DNA from: Exophiala sp. HKRS030
Lineage: Eukaryota; Ascomycota; Eurotiomycetes; Chaetothyriales; Herpotrichiellaceae
Direction: 5' to 3'
Length of the DNA: 64,000 nt
NCBI GenBank assembly: GCA_023897205.1
Contig: JAHWDD010000005.1
Span: 2,418,001-2,482,000 of the forward strand
Each line of letters opens with the position of its first letter. The stretch's first letter is position 1. Under the pieces are notes generated by a model. That model was not told the DNA's origin. It made no database searches and worked only from the letters and a program-made list of their open reading frames with translations. A program made the translations under genes and the position numbers. Below are positions 21,756 to 30,982 of the stretch, piece after piece.

Positions 21756-24700
21756 TCACATGAATAGCATTGCACTTTCTCGTCGCTTGGCCTTGGCGCT
21801 GGCCGCGTTCTCAGGAACAAGCATGTTATTCGATCCCCCATATCTTTGGCTACCCGACGGTGGTTGTGGAGGTGGATAACGCGGTTGCATCGGCATATCG
21901 TGTGGAATTGATACGTAGCTCCGTGTTTCGTAGGAAGGGTGGATGGGTGAAAAGCCAACATCACTGGCGGTGTCCATGTGATGATCACTCGAACCTTGAC
22001 CCGGAGATGCCGCCATCGCGCTCGCGTTGTGAGAGAAACTACTCTGATTGTATGCTGGCGTCGGGAGGTCGGTAAACATCATTCGACGAGGTGACCGAAT
22101 ATCCTCGGGAGTCAAGGCACCAGCACGATCGATCTCAGTCGAACGGATTGATCCTTGGTCGTTGGTCTTTTCGAAGATAGCCTCGAACTCGGTCAAGAAC
22201 ATGGCAAACACCGGTGCTGGGATATTCAGAGTGGGCGAGAAGACAATCCCAACATTCTTCACACTCATCTTGTTGCGATCCGAATTCTGCACCACCTCGA
22301 GCAAATAAGCCGAAAGTGTCCTCAACAACGAAAAGTTGGCCGATGGGAGTTGGTGAACCAAGCCATTGAATGCGGTAATTTTCTCAGCCTTGTCATGCAA
22401 GTCAAGAACTTTGATGAACTCTAAGTGTAGCTCTCGGGTCAAGATGGTCGACGGAAGCTCCCGAAGGTACGTCTTGAAAAGTGAAGCAACCGCGTGCACG
22501 TCGTAATCTTCCTCATCCGTCAACAAGTCCACATCGCCTTCGGTATTGAAGCGGTCTTTGAGCGCTCGGATGACAATATTGGAACCGCTGAGACGGAACA
22601 GGCCTTCTTCGCTGGCTGCATTTTTGGCTCGAAGATATTCGATGCATCGATAGACAACGGCAGGTAGATATACATCCACATCGGTAGGTGAGTAATACTC
22701 TACAGCCTCTTGAAGTTGCATACCGAAGACCGGTCTGACATGGCCCCCACGGTGAGCGTTGTGGTCAATTCGCTTGGGCTGAGCCGATTGTGGCGCCGCT
22801 GCAAGCTGTTCGTACGAGGACTTTCTGAAGTGATCGAAGAGGGTGCGCTTTTTCTGCTCCCGTTCTTTGCTGCTGCCATGTCCGACTGATTTGTTGCCCC
22901 AGAGTCCAGCATCTGAGATCACACCCCCGTTCATCGGACCAGAGATGTTGACCGATTTTGATGCTGCCTCTTGTGTATATTCGGAAGTATGACTGGATGC
23001 ATTGGATGGTGACGGAGTATCACTCTGAGACTGGATGAGCTTGGGACTCGCAGCTGCCTTCGGACCTCCCTCTTCAACGGCATTCTTATAAGAAGCTTTG
23101 GCATCTTTGGCTTGTGTGCTTGGAATCCCCGCACCATACTGAGATTTGGGCTCTGCAGGTCTCTCATCGATGTAATGAAGAAGAGTCTCGACCCATTCAT
23201 CTCTTTCGAAATCATTTTCCGCACAGAGAACATGACGAACATAGCTGCTGTTGTCTTTCCGCTTGGGCTCAAGAATCAGGAAAGCATGCCGATACTGGTT
23301 CTCCGTGTCAACTTCGGCGTTTGCCGCAGGATCCGTCTGTGTCTGTCGCCCAATGCGTGCATTGAGCAATTTGATAGTCCCTAAATGGGCGCCGCCTGGT
23401 GCCTCAAAGTACCTCAGCTCGGGACTATCCAGCACGAAGTATCTTGATTTCCACCCTCCGAAATTTTTGCCTTTCTTGGTCAAGTACCCAGACTTCGTTG
23501 GGATGCCTGCACTCGGTGGCGGCTTTGTCTTGTTCTGTGACTCTTCGCTCTTCTGAATTGGCAAATTAAGTTGCGAATCCATCACATCCGTAGATAGATA
23601 TTTACATATTACTGCAGCAGCTTGCTCGTCCATTGGTGTGTCCAGGAGCTCTTCAAAGTATGATTCTATCGCAGCTCTCCGTGAATCAATTATGACTGGA
23701 GAGTGACCAGAGAACAATTTCCGTTCTGGGATTTTTGGCAAATCTGCGCAACGTGGGCGAAGCTGCTGGTCCAGGCTTGGGAGCGACGTTGGTACTTTCT
23801 CAACCCGCCAGAGCTCTGCTGTAGTCGCTCGTTCGAAAATGGAAAGGCTAAATACGGAAGCTTCCTCCGTTCCTTTCACCCCGAGAATGCTATTCCTAGA
23901 GGGCCGTAGTCGCGAAGATGCCACCTTGATTTGGATCGAGGGAAGAGCGTTGGGAGGCAATAAGAAGTCAGGCCAGGTTGGGCTGACAAGTGAGCGACTC
24001 ACAGGAGGGGCTTCGTCCGGGCTCAGGGGAGACTCGTGCACTTGAAGTCGGCCCATGTCATCCTTGGCGGAATTTGTGTCCATCTTCGAGAGTTGCGACG
24101 GGGCGACCTTCTTGTGACTGCCAGGGGCTGGTGTCTCCTGACCCGGTGTGGTAGGGTTCGGGAGAGCTTGCTTAGGTGCTCTAGGAGACAATGGGAAATT
24201 GTTCTTTGGCGCTCGTGGCGACATTGGAAGCGTAGCTCCCATAGAAGGAAACGGTCGCGGGCTGGTCGGAAGCCCGGGGCTTCGTAGAGGGACAGACAGC
24301 TGAGTTGATGAAACAGCTGAAAGTGTTGATGAGGGCGAGAGGTGGTCTTGCATTTTGGTTTCGCTTGGTTGAGCCTGTCTGGGCACTGCTGGCGGCGAAT
24401 GGGCTGGCGGGGGAAGAGGCATGTCATCCAGCACTACCTCTGTTGTCTCGTCTTTGCCCTTCTTCTCCTTGTCCTTTTTAGAGCGGCTTCTGGCTTCCTG
24501 TTCTTTGATGACAAGGAGCTCACGTTCGCGATCGTCTTCCTCTCGTGTCTTCCGCCTTCCGCGCTCCATGGGTAGTCGTACTTCGTCATCATCGCCATCG
24601 CTGACGACCACCTCGGTACTCGCGAGTTCTTCTTTTGTAGGACGTAGGTCAAGAGGTCTTGGTGGAGCTTTCCTAGACGCTTGAAAAGACTTTGGAGCCT

Positions 24701-25778
24701 TGTCTGAGAGCGGTGTCGCCTCGGTCACTGCAAAGACAGGCTGTACAATGTCTGTGACAAGACTCTGGATTTTCGGCGCCTGCTGTAGGTGAAGAGGAGG
24801 AGGCATCATGGCTGGGTCTATCGGTGAGCTCTGTGTTTGTACCGTCCCATGTTTGCTAGGCGTTTGATGTTCAGCTCTGAGTTTCGACTCGGACGCTGAT
24901 ATTGTGCTCATGTCCCTCGAAGTGCTTGACACATCGCCATCTGATCGTGGTGATTCACCGTCATCCGGCCGGACGCTCACCGCGGGAACAGCTGGTGTCT
25001 GAGATTGTAATTCCTTGACTTTCTTCCTGTAACGGTCCCTTTCCTTCGTTACACGCTCTAAGTCCTTGTTCAAGCCCAAAAGCAGAGTTCTTTGTTTGTC
25101 CACTAGTTTCCATAATTGCGCATTCTGTGCAGCAGCATGGTTCTTGTCCCTCAAGAGATGCAGAACAAGAGTCTCCGCTGAGCCAGCTGTGGCAATTAGG
25201 TTCAGGACTTCTTCCCTAGACGGTTCCTTCGTATCTGTTGGTTGCTTCTGAACGTGCGACTGCGTGGAGATGTTCGAGATGGCCGAATCTATCGAGGACG
25301 TGCGAGGCATGTTCGTCACGGGCGGTGCGCTCGTTTGGAGCGAACCATACGACTTTGGTGATTCGGACAGGGGAGGTGGCTCGTTGTCTCTCGACTCGGT
25401 GAGGCTCGAAGAGGGACTTGCACCCAATCCCGACTTGCTTGTACCAATGCTGCCGGCCTCGCCGCGTGCTAGAGCAGGTTTACCCTGCGGTATGTTTATT
25501 GGAGCACTCTTTATCGCCGCATCAGAGCCAGTACTCATCTGCTGAGGGGTGGGAGTGGGAGTGTCCTCGGAGTATCTTGATTGACCAGGACCAGGACCAG
25601 GTCTCGAGCTCAGATAGTCTCGAGGAATCAGATTGTTCCCAAGGACATTCTGGGCAGGCCTGCGGGAGTTCGAGACGTAGGTTTGAGGATCAGTCGGTGA
25701 AGGGGACGAAACAGTGGCGGCTGATGGGCTCAAACGGATCTGGGGTGAGCGGGAGGTTGCTTCGCTCAGGGTCGACAT
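21756..25778 (-). CDS. BEM3: Rho GTPase-activating protein Bem3 (PX-PH-RhoGAP)
   Basis: Intronless gene of 1,340 aa. A Ser/Pro-rich N-terminal half includes a short coiled coil near residues 225-255 (LVDKQRTLLLGLNKDLERV). It is followed by a PX domain at about 605-740, a PH domain at about 760-875 (TKSGYLTKKGKNFGGWKSRYF), and a RhoGAP domain at about 1018-1215 (GLFRLSGSNIVIRALKDRF, with the arginine-finger loop). This domain order is characteristic of Bem3, which stimulates GTP hydrolysis by Cdc42 at sites of polarised growth, with PX and PH binding phosphoinositides on membranes (family knowledge). The C-terminus ends RRESAMLFM. ATG at 25776-25778. A single exon of this length is unusual in this intron-rich window but the frame is clean throughout. 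Confidence 0.95.
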   Translation of the reverse strand: MSTLSEATSRSPQIRLSPSAATVSSPSPTDPQTYVSNSRRPAQNVLGNNLIPRDYLSSRPGPGPGQSRYSEDTPTPTPQQMSTGSDAAIKSAPINIPQGKPALARGEAGSIGTSKSGLGASPSSSLTESRDNEPPPLSESPKSYGSLQTSAPPVTNMPRTSSIDSAISNISTQSHVQKQPTDTKEPSREEVLNLIATAGSAETLVLHLLRDKNHAAAQNAQLWKLVDKQRTLLLGLNKDLERVTKERDRYRKKVKELQSQTPAVPAVSVRPDDGESPRSDGDVSSTSRDMSTISASESKLRAEHQTPSKHGTVQTQSSPIDPAMMPPPLHLQQAPKIQSLVTDIVQPVFAVTEATPLSDKAPKSFQASRKAPPRPLDLRPTKEELASTEVVVSDGDDDEVRLPMERGRRKTREEDDRERELLVIKEQEARSRSKKDKEKKGKDETTEVVLDDMPLPPPAHSPPAVPRQAQPSETKMQDHLSPSSTLSAVSSTQLSVPLRSPGLPTSPRPFPSMGATLPMSPRAPKNNFPLSPRAPKQALPNPTTPGQETPAPGSHKKVAPSQLSKMDTNSAKDDMGRLQVHESPLSPDEAPPVSRSLVSPTWPDFLLPPNALPSIQIKVASSRLRPSRNSILGVKGTEEASVFSLSIFERATTAELWRVEKVPTSLPSLDQQLRPRCADLPKIPERKLFSGHSPVIIDSRRAAIESYFEELLDTPMDEQAAAVICKYLSTDVMDSQLNLPIQKSEESQNKTKPPPSAGIPTKSGYLTKKGKNFGGWKSRYFVLDSPELRYFEAPGGAHLGTIKLLNARIGRQTQTDPAANAEVDTENQYRHAFLILEPKRKDNSSYVRHVLCAENDFERDEWVETLLHYIDERPAEPKSQYGAGIPSTQAKDAKASYKNAVEEGGPKAAASPKLIQSQSDTPSPSNASSHTSEYTQEAASKSVNISGPMNGGVISDAGLWGNKSVGHGSSKEREQKKRTLFDHFRKSSYEQLAAAPQSAQPKRIDHNAHRGGHVRPVFGMQLQEAVEYYSPTDVDVYLPAVVYRCIEYLRAKNAASEEGLFRLSGSNIVIRALKDRFNTEGDVDLLTDEEDYDVHAVASLFKTYLRELPSTILTRELHLEFIKVLDLHDKAEKITAFNGLVHQLPSANFSLLRTLSAYLLEVVQNSDRNKMSVKNVGIVFSPTLNIPAPVFAMFLTEFEAIFEKTNDQGSIRSTEIDRAGALTPEDIRSPRRMMFTDLPTPAYNQSSFSHNASAMAASPGQGSSDHHMDTASDVGFSPIHPSYETRSYVSIPHDMPMQPRYPPPQPPSGSQRYGGSNNMLVPENAASAKAKRRESAMLFM

Positions 25779-27741
25779 ATCGGGAAACGACTGTTCGGCG
25801 GCATGAGGAACCTAAGATTCTGGCCTCAAGCCATGAGGATCAGGGGAGAACACTTGGGGACCGCTGACAGGCCAGCCGTAAACGGCGGCGTGAGAAATGA
25901 GGGTGAAAAAGGTGTGGAATCGCGCAGACGGGTCTAACGAGAAGTGTAAGAGGTTCGGTCGTTCGTGCTCCTGCAAAAGCCCCGGACGAGTTAAAAGCGC
26001 AACAGTCGACAAGCTCAAGTGTGCATGTAAGCGCCGGGAGAAGAGGCGAAAAGATCGTGGAGGGAGTGATTGGGTGCCGTCAATTGTTAGGGAGGGATTG
26101 TTTGGTGTTTGGACGATGTAGGTGGTGGTGCTGATGGTGGGCATACAGTACAATAGCACACCATACAACTACGAGTACTGAGTCCAACAAGCCAGATAGA
26201 ACAACACCCCAGCGAGTGCTTGATTATCCTTGACTCTCACACGAACGGAGGTGGATACAGGGTGTTGATCATCCTCGTATTCTCTACTCCGTATCTCTAC
26301 GGTTAATTAATATAAGTGGACTTTGGGCCATGCTTGACATGAAACCGACGCCTAAATTCAATGGGATGCTCGTATAGCTGGACAGCCTGACTTAGGAAAT
26401 GCCAACTGGTAAGGAACTCATCACACTGAACTCTGTAATGAATCGTGGGTACTCCGTATGTGAAATGCCTCTACCGCTTACAGACGGCCGCATGCGTAAT
26501 TCCTACACGCGAGCTCGCTTGCTTTCATGTCGCAGCTCAATTTCACAGACACGTTCCAAGGCACTCTGACTACCCCTAGCTTTCAGTTTTCCCATACTCC
26601 ATACTCCCTAGCCATGCATCTATACATCTCTTGCGCCATGAACGAATAATTACTACCGCGCTTTGTCACCTCCACCGTGCCCGGTAGGTACGGAGTACGA
26701 GTGATTAATCTAGGACCACCCAGTTTCAGATCCAACTCGAGAGGCTCAAACGGTCGCCTAGATCTTCATGAAACATTGCCCTCAGCCGTTGGTTCGTCTC
26801 GGAGGGAGCATCTAATTCAGCTAGTCTGCGGAGTAGTAATAAGTCAGGCCAGGAGGAGTGATTGACCCCCATGCAAAACCACCCCATCTGTAGTGTAGGT
26901 GGTTCTTTATAGCCATGTCCACCCTGAACTTTGGCCAAGATGCATGCCCCCTGTCCCTAGGCGACACCCATACCTGTACTCCAGATGCTTAGCCAGACTG
27001 GGTCTGGGGATTGCATGCCCGTTGTTTTTCTTGCATGCGACTCCGTTAGTTGTGCGAGATGGGCTACAATATCAGACGTTGGCTAAGTCAGGCTGGAAGG
27101 TGTCCCAAAAAAAGAAATTATGAGTCGAGGCTCGAGCGCGCTCTGATATACATATTCAACTGACATGATCCTTCAGTCAATGCATGCCTTAGCACTCGTA
27201 ACGTGACGCGCACACTGTCGATCGTTATATGGACCCTGAAGATCCGAGGCGTCAACGGTCGTCTGCTTGACTCCGTACTTGGTACTCGTACTCCATACTG
27301 TTGTTGTGCTCTCTCTTCTCCCTAGACTGCCTGTGACCCATCAATCTTCTGTTGGCCGAACGCAATAATATTGCAGAGTCGTTTCAGCTGCAGGAACCCG
27401 AGTCCTTACCAGACCTATCTTGGGTATTGGCTGGAGTCATGCCCAATCAGCGTAATCTGGAAGGGGGCCACTGTGACGGGCGATTTTGTTCACATCGACT
27501 TGAGATCTGGCGCAACCAGTTGGAGCGCGTCGTGCACCTTCTCTAGAAATCCATCGACTGCGAAATTCGCTTGCTCCAAGGTGTGCGCTGGCTCCCAACC
27601 AAGTCAAGGATGCTCGCTGGTGCATTCCACGCAATCTCCTATCTACTGTAGAGTAGGCCCAAACGATGAATTTGTCAAGGCTTATTATCGTCGGCTCTGG
27701 TGTTATCTGAAAAAGCATCCCGGATCTGCTTTGATGCGTAA
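25779..27741. other. 2-kb gene-free region
   Basis: The longest gap in the window, between the BEM3 start and the 3' end of the HCNGP-like gene. It has no convincing coding frame; the longest candidate (27371-27955) overlaps the HCNGP C-terminus in antisense and its unique part has no recognisable features. It holds three exact TACTCCGTA/TACGGAGTA sites (26285, 26450, 26689) and several degenerate ones (26590-26610, 27265-27300). It may contain a decayed element, but no terminal repeats or transposase remnants could be seen. Confidence 0.5.
26285..26697. repeat. cluster of three TACTCCGTA motifs
   Basis: Exact copies at 26285-26293 (TACTCCGTA), 26450-26458 (TACTCCGTA) and 26689-26697 (reverse complement TACGGAGTA). 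Function unknown; see findings. Confidence 0.8.
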
Positions 27742-28488
27742 TCAAGGTCGCTTCCGTTTATTTGGCATGCCTGGGGTGGAATCGCGGCTACTGTCCCCAG
27801 ACCTCCCTCCGGGCATGAACTCGATCGTTCTTTTCCCTTGCGCGGACAGGCTCTTTTTCGCGGCCAAATCTTGGTCGCGTAGAGTCTGCTGGGCTCGAAG
27901 GAGTTCTTCTTTGTACGCCGACTTCGGGAAGCCTGTAGGGTTCCAAACTTGGTGAGGCAATGATGTCCTGTATTGATCTTCTTCGTCCAGACCTATGCGG
28001 ACCATCATGGTGGCAAGAAGGCCTGGGTTACGAAATGCTGATTTGCTAGCCAAATCTTCGTTGAAGTGCATTCCTTTCGTCTTCAAATCGAGAAATTTCT
28101 TGAACTTGACTTCAAGCACCGGGTCGGGGGAGCCAGGCGGAGACGGAGGGAGCGACGCCATGGGATGCGACGCGAATGTAAGCTGGTGAACTATATCTCG
28201 CTCAGACATGGATTGTTGAAGTTCTGATAAAGGATCCTCTTGCTCGACTTCGCTATCCATCTGACTTGGCATTGATGGACCTACCATAGGCGCCACACAA
28301 TCGACGCTGGCAGTGGGAGCAGTAATGTCTGGACTTGGCTCACTAGGCTTGACGAAGAACTTAATATCACCATTCTGATCATGGTGTCCTTTTGCGATTG
28401 TTGTGGTGGCAACTTGATCTCGGCCTGCATCCTGGTCTGCCACTTCGTCTTCATCGCTGCTACTTTCGTAGGCCACCAGTGCACTCAT
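27742..28488 (-). CDS. HCNGP/SAP30-binding-protein-like nuclear protein
   Basis: Intronless gene of 248 aa starting MSALVAYESSSDEDE, an opening shared by HCNGP-family proteins (SAP30BP in animals). The conserved core lies at about residues 130-200: a SPDPVLEVKFKKFLDLK segment, then GMHFNEDLASKSAFRNPGL, then a predicted GLDEEDQYRTSLP run. SAP30BP is a nuclear protein linked to transcriptional corepression and, more recently, to splicing; the fungal role is not established. The upstream in-frame extension to 28590 is ignored because the ATG at 28486-28488 gives the family N-terminus. It is divergent from PRE7, with only 280 bp between start codons, so both share a compact promoter that includes a CCAAT at 28516-28520. 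Confidence 0.85.
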   Translation of the reverse strand: MSALVAYESSSDEDEVADQDAGRDQVATTTIAKGHHDQNGDIKFFVKPSEPSPDITAPTASVDCVAPMVGPSMPSQMDSEVEQEDPLSELQQSMSERDIVHQLTFASHPMASLPPSPPGSPDPVLEVKFKKFLDLKTKGMHFNEDLASKSAFRNPGLLATMMVRIGLDEEDQYRTSLPHQVWNPTGFPKSAYKEELLRAQQTLRDQDLAAKKSLSAQGKRTIEFMPGGRSGDSSRDSTPGMPNKRKRP

Positions 28489-28768
28489 CTTGGGGCAATT
28501 TCGAGACGTATTTGGCCAATATTCTTGCAACAAAGTGTCATCAGCAAGGAACTCACAACGAGAGCAAAAGATACATCGTAAGAAATTCACTATTCTGTAG
28601 GGATATGGAAATGTCCATTATGGACTCAAAGTTTCACCGGAGCTTACTACGGCGCGCCATTGCGTTTCTGGGCCAGCCCGCAGGCACACGGGGATTGCGA
28701 CTGCATAGTATATCATTTCTAGGATATTTACAACTTTGAAACCTCTCTTCATAATCCCTCTTCTAAGC

Positions 28769-29615
28769 ATGGCTTCCTTACTTAATACCGGGGCTATGCC
28801 CTCAGATCAGCCTGGCTACTCGTTCACAAACTCTGCCGCTGCCACTGAGGCGGCCGGAACCAAGCAACACGCTTTCTCCCCGTCAGTTTGAGAAGCTCAT
28901 CATGGATTCAAGTACAGGAAGCTGACCGTATACCAGATACACAGATAATGGTGGCTCGACGTTAGGAATCACTGGTGCCGATTTTGCTATCCTCGCTGGT
29001 GATACGCGATCGACCTCCGGCTACAACATCAACACCCGCTACGAACCCAAGCTCTTTCGGATTGGAGATGAAGAAGACTCATCACGCATCGTTTTGTCAG
29101 TTGTTGGGTTTGCTGCAGATGGACATGCTTTGAAAGAACGGCTAGATGCGATTGCAAAGATGTACAAGTATCAACATGGCAAGTCCATGAGTGTCAAGGC
29201 ATGTGCACAGCGGCTATCCACGATCCTCTACCAGAAACGATTCTTTCCATACTACGTCCACGCAATCCTCGGCGGTCTAGATGAGGATGGGAAGGGAGCA
29301 TTGTACAGCTACGATCCGGTTGGCAGCTACGAGCGAGAACAGTGTCGAGCAGCCGGTGCCGCGGCAAGTCTGATCATGCCTTTCCTGGATAACCAGGTCA
29401 ACTACAAAAATCAATATATCCCAGCCTCGGGATATGGACACGAATTGCAACAAAGACAAGTCGAGACTCTGCCCAAAGACGTGGTGGTGGGACTGGTCAA
29501 GGATGCTTTCACGAGCGCCACTGAGCGACACATTGAAGTTGGTGATGGTCTTCAGATGTTCATCATTACGAAGGATGGGGTTCAAGAGACATTCACCCCT
29601 CTCAAGAGGGACTAG
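28769..29615 (+). CDS. PRE7: 20S proteasome subunit beta6
   Basis: Two exons: 28769-28881 and 28937-29615, giving 263 aa. The sequence carries FAADGHALKERLDAIAKMY, KRFFPYYVHAILGGLDEDG and GSYEREQCRAAGAAASLIMP, all strongly diagnostic of Pre7 (PSMB1). The C-terminal half (FTSATERHIEVGDGL, then FIITKDGVQ and a final LKRD) also matches. It is one of the catalytically inactive beta subunits, so it is structural in the outer beta ring. A short propeptide of about 38 residues is encoded by exon 1. Proteasome genes in yeast are controlled by Rpn4 through the PACE element; I could not find a convincing copy in the 280-bp upstream gap. A second proteasome gene (PUP3) lies 22 kb away. Confidence 0.96.
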
Positions 29616-29863
29616 ACCAGGTTAGAAAAGGTACTGGCTTCTGGTGGCGTTGTCATTGTATGCATGGTATGGCGAACGGGAAACTGGCCAATTCAGTATT
29701 GATTGGTCTTCATATCTGTCTCATGCTTTCTACGCTTTTTTGATCCTACCCAAGCATGGAATATTGTAGTTTACTGATGTCCTCGTACTACCAAAGCACA
29801 AAACCCTCTGTAACGCCATCTTTCACCCGTCATACCCGTCATAAATCGTGCCTTGCACCTCGA

Positions 29864-30646
29864 TCAGAATCGCTCCTTCATTCTTCTTGCGACCGTCCGT
29901 AAATTCCCATACACTTTTCCAGGTGGTGCGCCCAAAATCAAACTGACAATCGCTTCTCTGGCTATTCTAATGTTCTGGAACCCACCTAGAATATGGATCT
30001 TGCTGTCCGCCAGCACAACTCTCGTCTTACTCGTATTCTCGATCGCAAATTTCGTCTTCCCGTCCTTGCCTGCTATCCGACCGATCGCTCGACCCAGATG
30101 TTCGCCCTGCAATGTCTTGACGTCCTTGATTTCAAAGGTCTCGATGTACAGATCGTCCAGCCTCAGGAGAGCAATGGCATCATCCGTGTCGAATCCGAGG
30201 GTGAAGGCTTTGACAAAGTCTTCGCCCTTCTGCAGAGCCCCGGAGTCGGTCGTGAATTTCGACGTCCGCAGCTCCACCGCCTTGGATTTGACGTTCATCC
30301 GCACTTGGAGTTTGAGGTGCTCGACTAACGGAGGATATATTTTGGGCCAGTTGGTTTTCAACGGGGTCATACGGTGTGGTGGGATGGGGACCTTGCGGGA
30401 CTGTATTCGCACAGCGGCGGGAGAGTCTGCCTGGGATGCTGGTGCGAAACGAGGTCGGCCTTCTTCGTCGACTTGCATGCTCGTGTCATCTGTTCCTTCT
30501 GGAGAGAAAATTGTGTCTTGTGGTGCGGTGATCAGGTCAAGGTCGCCTGTCTCATCGGTGGGTTGGTTGAGGGAAGGTTCTTGGAGTTGTGCCTCTGTCT
30601 GTGCGAGGGCTTCAGGAGCGCGTTGCAGCGCCGTAGGAGCAGGCAT
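29864..30646 (-). CDS. PNO1: Pre-rRNA processing KH-domain protein Pno1/Dim2
   Basis: Intronless gene of 260 aa, the usual length. The N-terminal 85 residues are acidic and variable; the rest is two KH folds. Diagnostic segments are TNWPKIYPPLVEHLKLQVRMN, VELRTSKFTTDSGALQKG, DDLYIETFEIKDVKTLQGEH, GRIAGKDGKTKFAIENTSK and the C-terminal GAPPGKVYGNLRTVARRM. Pno1 (Dim2) binds the 3' end of 18S pre-rRNA, recruits Dim1 methyltransferase and guards against early cleavage by Nob1; it acts in nucleolus and cytoplasm. It is divergent from MDM31, 332 bp apart. BUD23 and RPL38, which also serve ribosome biogenesis, are elsewhere in the window. A long frame on the opposite strand is a shadow. Confidence 0.96.
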   Translation of the reverse strand: MPAPTALQRAPEALAQTEAQLQEPSLNQPTDETGDLDLITAPQDTIFSPEGTDDTSMQVDEEGRPRFAPASQADSPAAVRIQSRKVPIPPHRMTPLKTNWPKIYPPLVEHLKLQVRMNVKSKAVELRTSKFTTDSGALQKGEDFVKAFTLGFDTDDAIALLRLDDLYIETFEIKDVKTLQGEHLGRAIGRIAGKDGKTKFAIENTSKTRVVLADSKIHILGGFQNIRIAREAIVSLILGAPPGKVYGNLRTVARRMKERF

Positions 30647-30964
30647 GTTGTCGATGAAGAATTCAGTGCTCCCTATTTGGTAGTGGACAATGGAATATTC
30701 CGTTGTCTGGGTTTGGTTTGTCTGTAAGAAATTGTTGATGGCGGTGGTTGTGAGGGTTTCGGCTTCGGGCGCAGAAAATAATTTTCTCCGCAGCGGATTT
30801 TGGGCTTGAAAATCACGATTTCATTGACAGGCGAGACTTTTCCGGTTTGCATCATCCATGCACATGCTTCTCTTCCCTCCTCGCTTCCTTTCATCCTTCA
30901 ATCGCCTCATTCTGCCAACCACGAGGCTTCCTCTACATTATCCCACACACCCACCTGTATCACT

Positions 30965-30982
30965 ATGACTTCTCGACTATGA
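30965..30982 (+). promoter_or_regulatory. MDM31 uORF overlapping the start codon
   Basis: A five-codon upstream frame (MTSRL) begins 14 nt before the MDM31 ATG. Its TGA stop overlaps the main ATG as ATGA (30979-30982). Both starts have A at position -3. This arrangement could throttle initiation or couple termination to re-initiation. Confidence 0.55.

Noticed and set aside
27371..27955. 194-codon plus-strand frame
   Set aside because: Its last third is antisense to the HCNGP-like gene and the remainder has no features.
29853..30683. 276-codon plus-strand frame over PNO1
   Set aside because: Fully antisense to the KH domains of Pno1.
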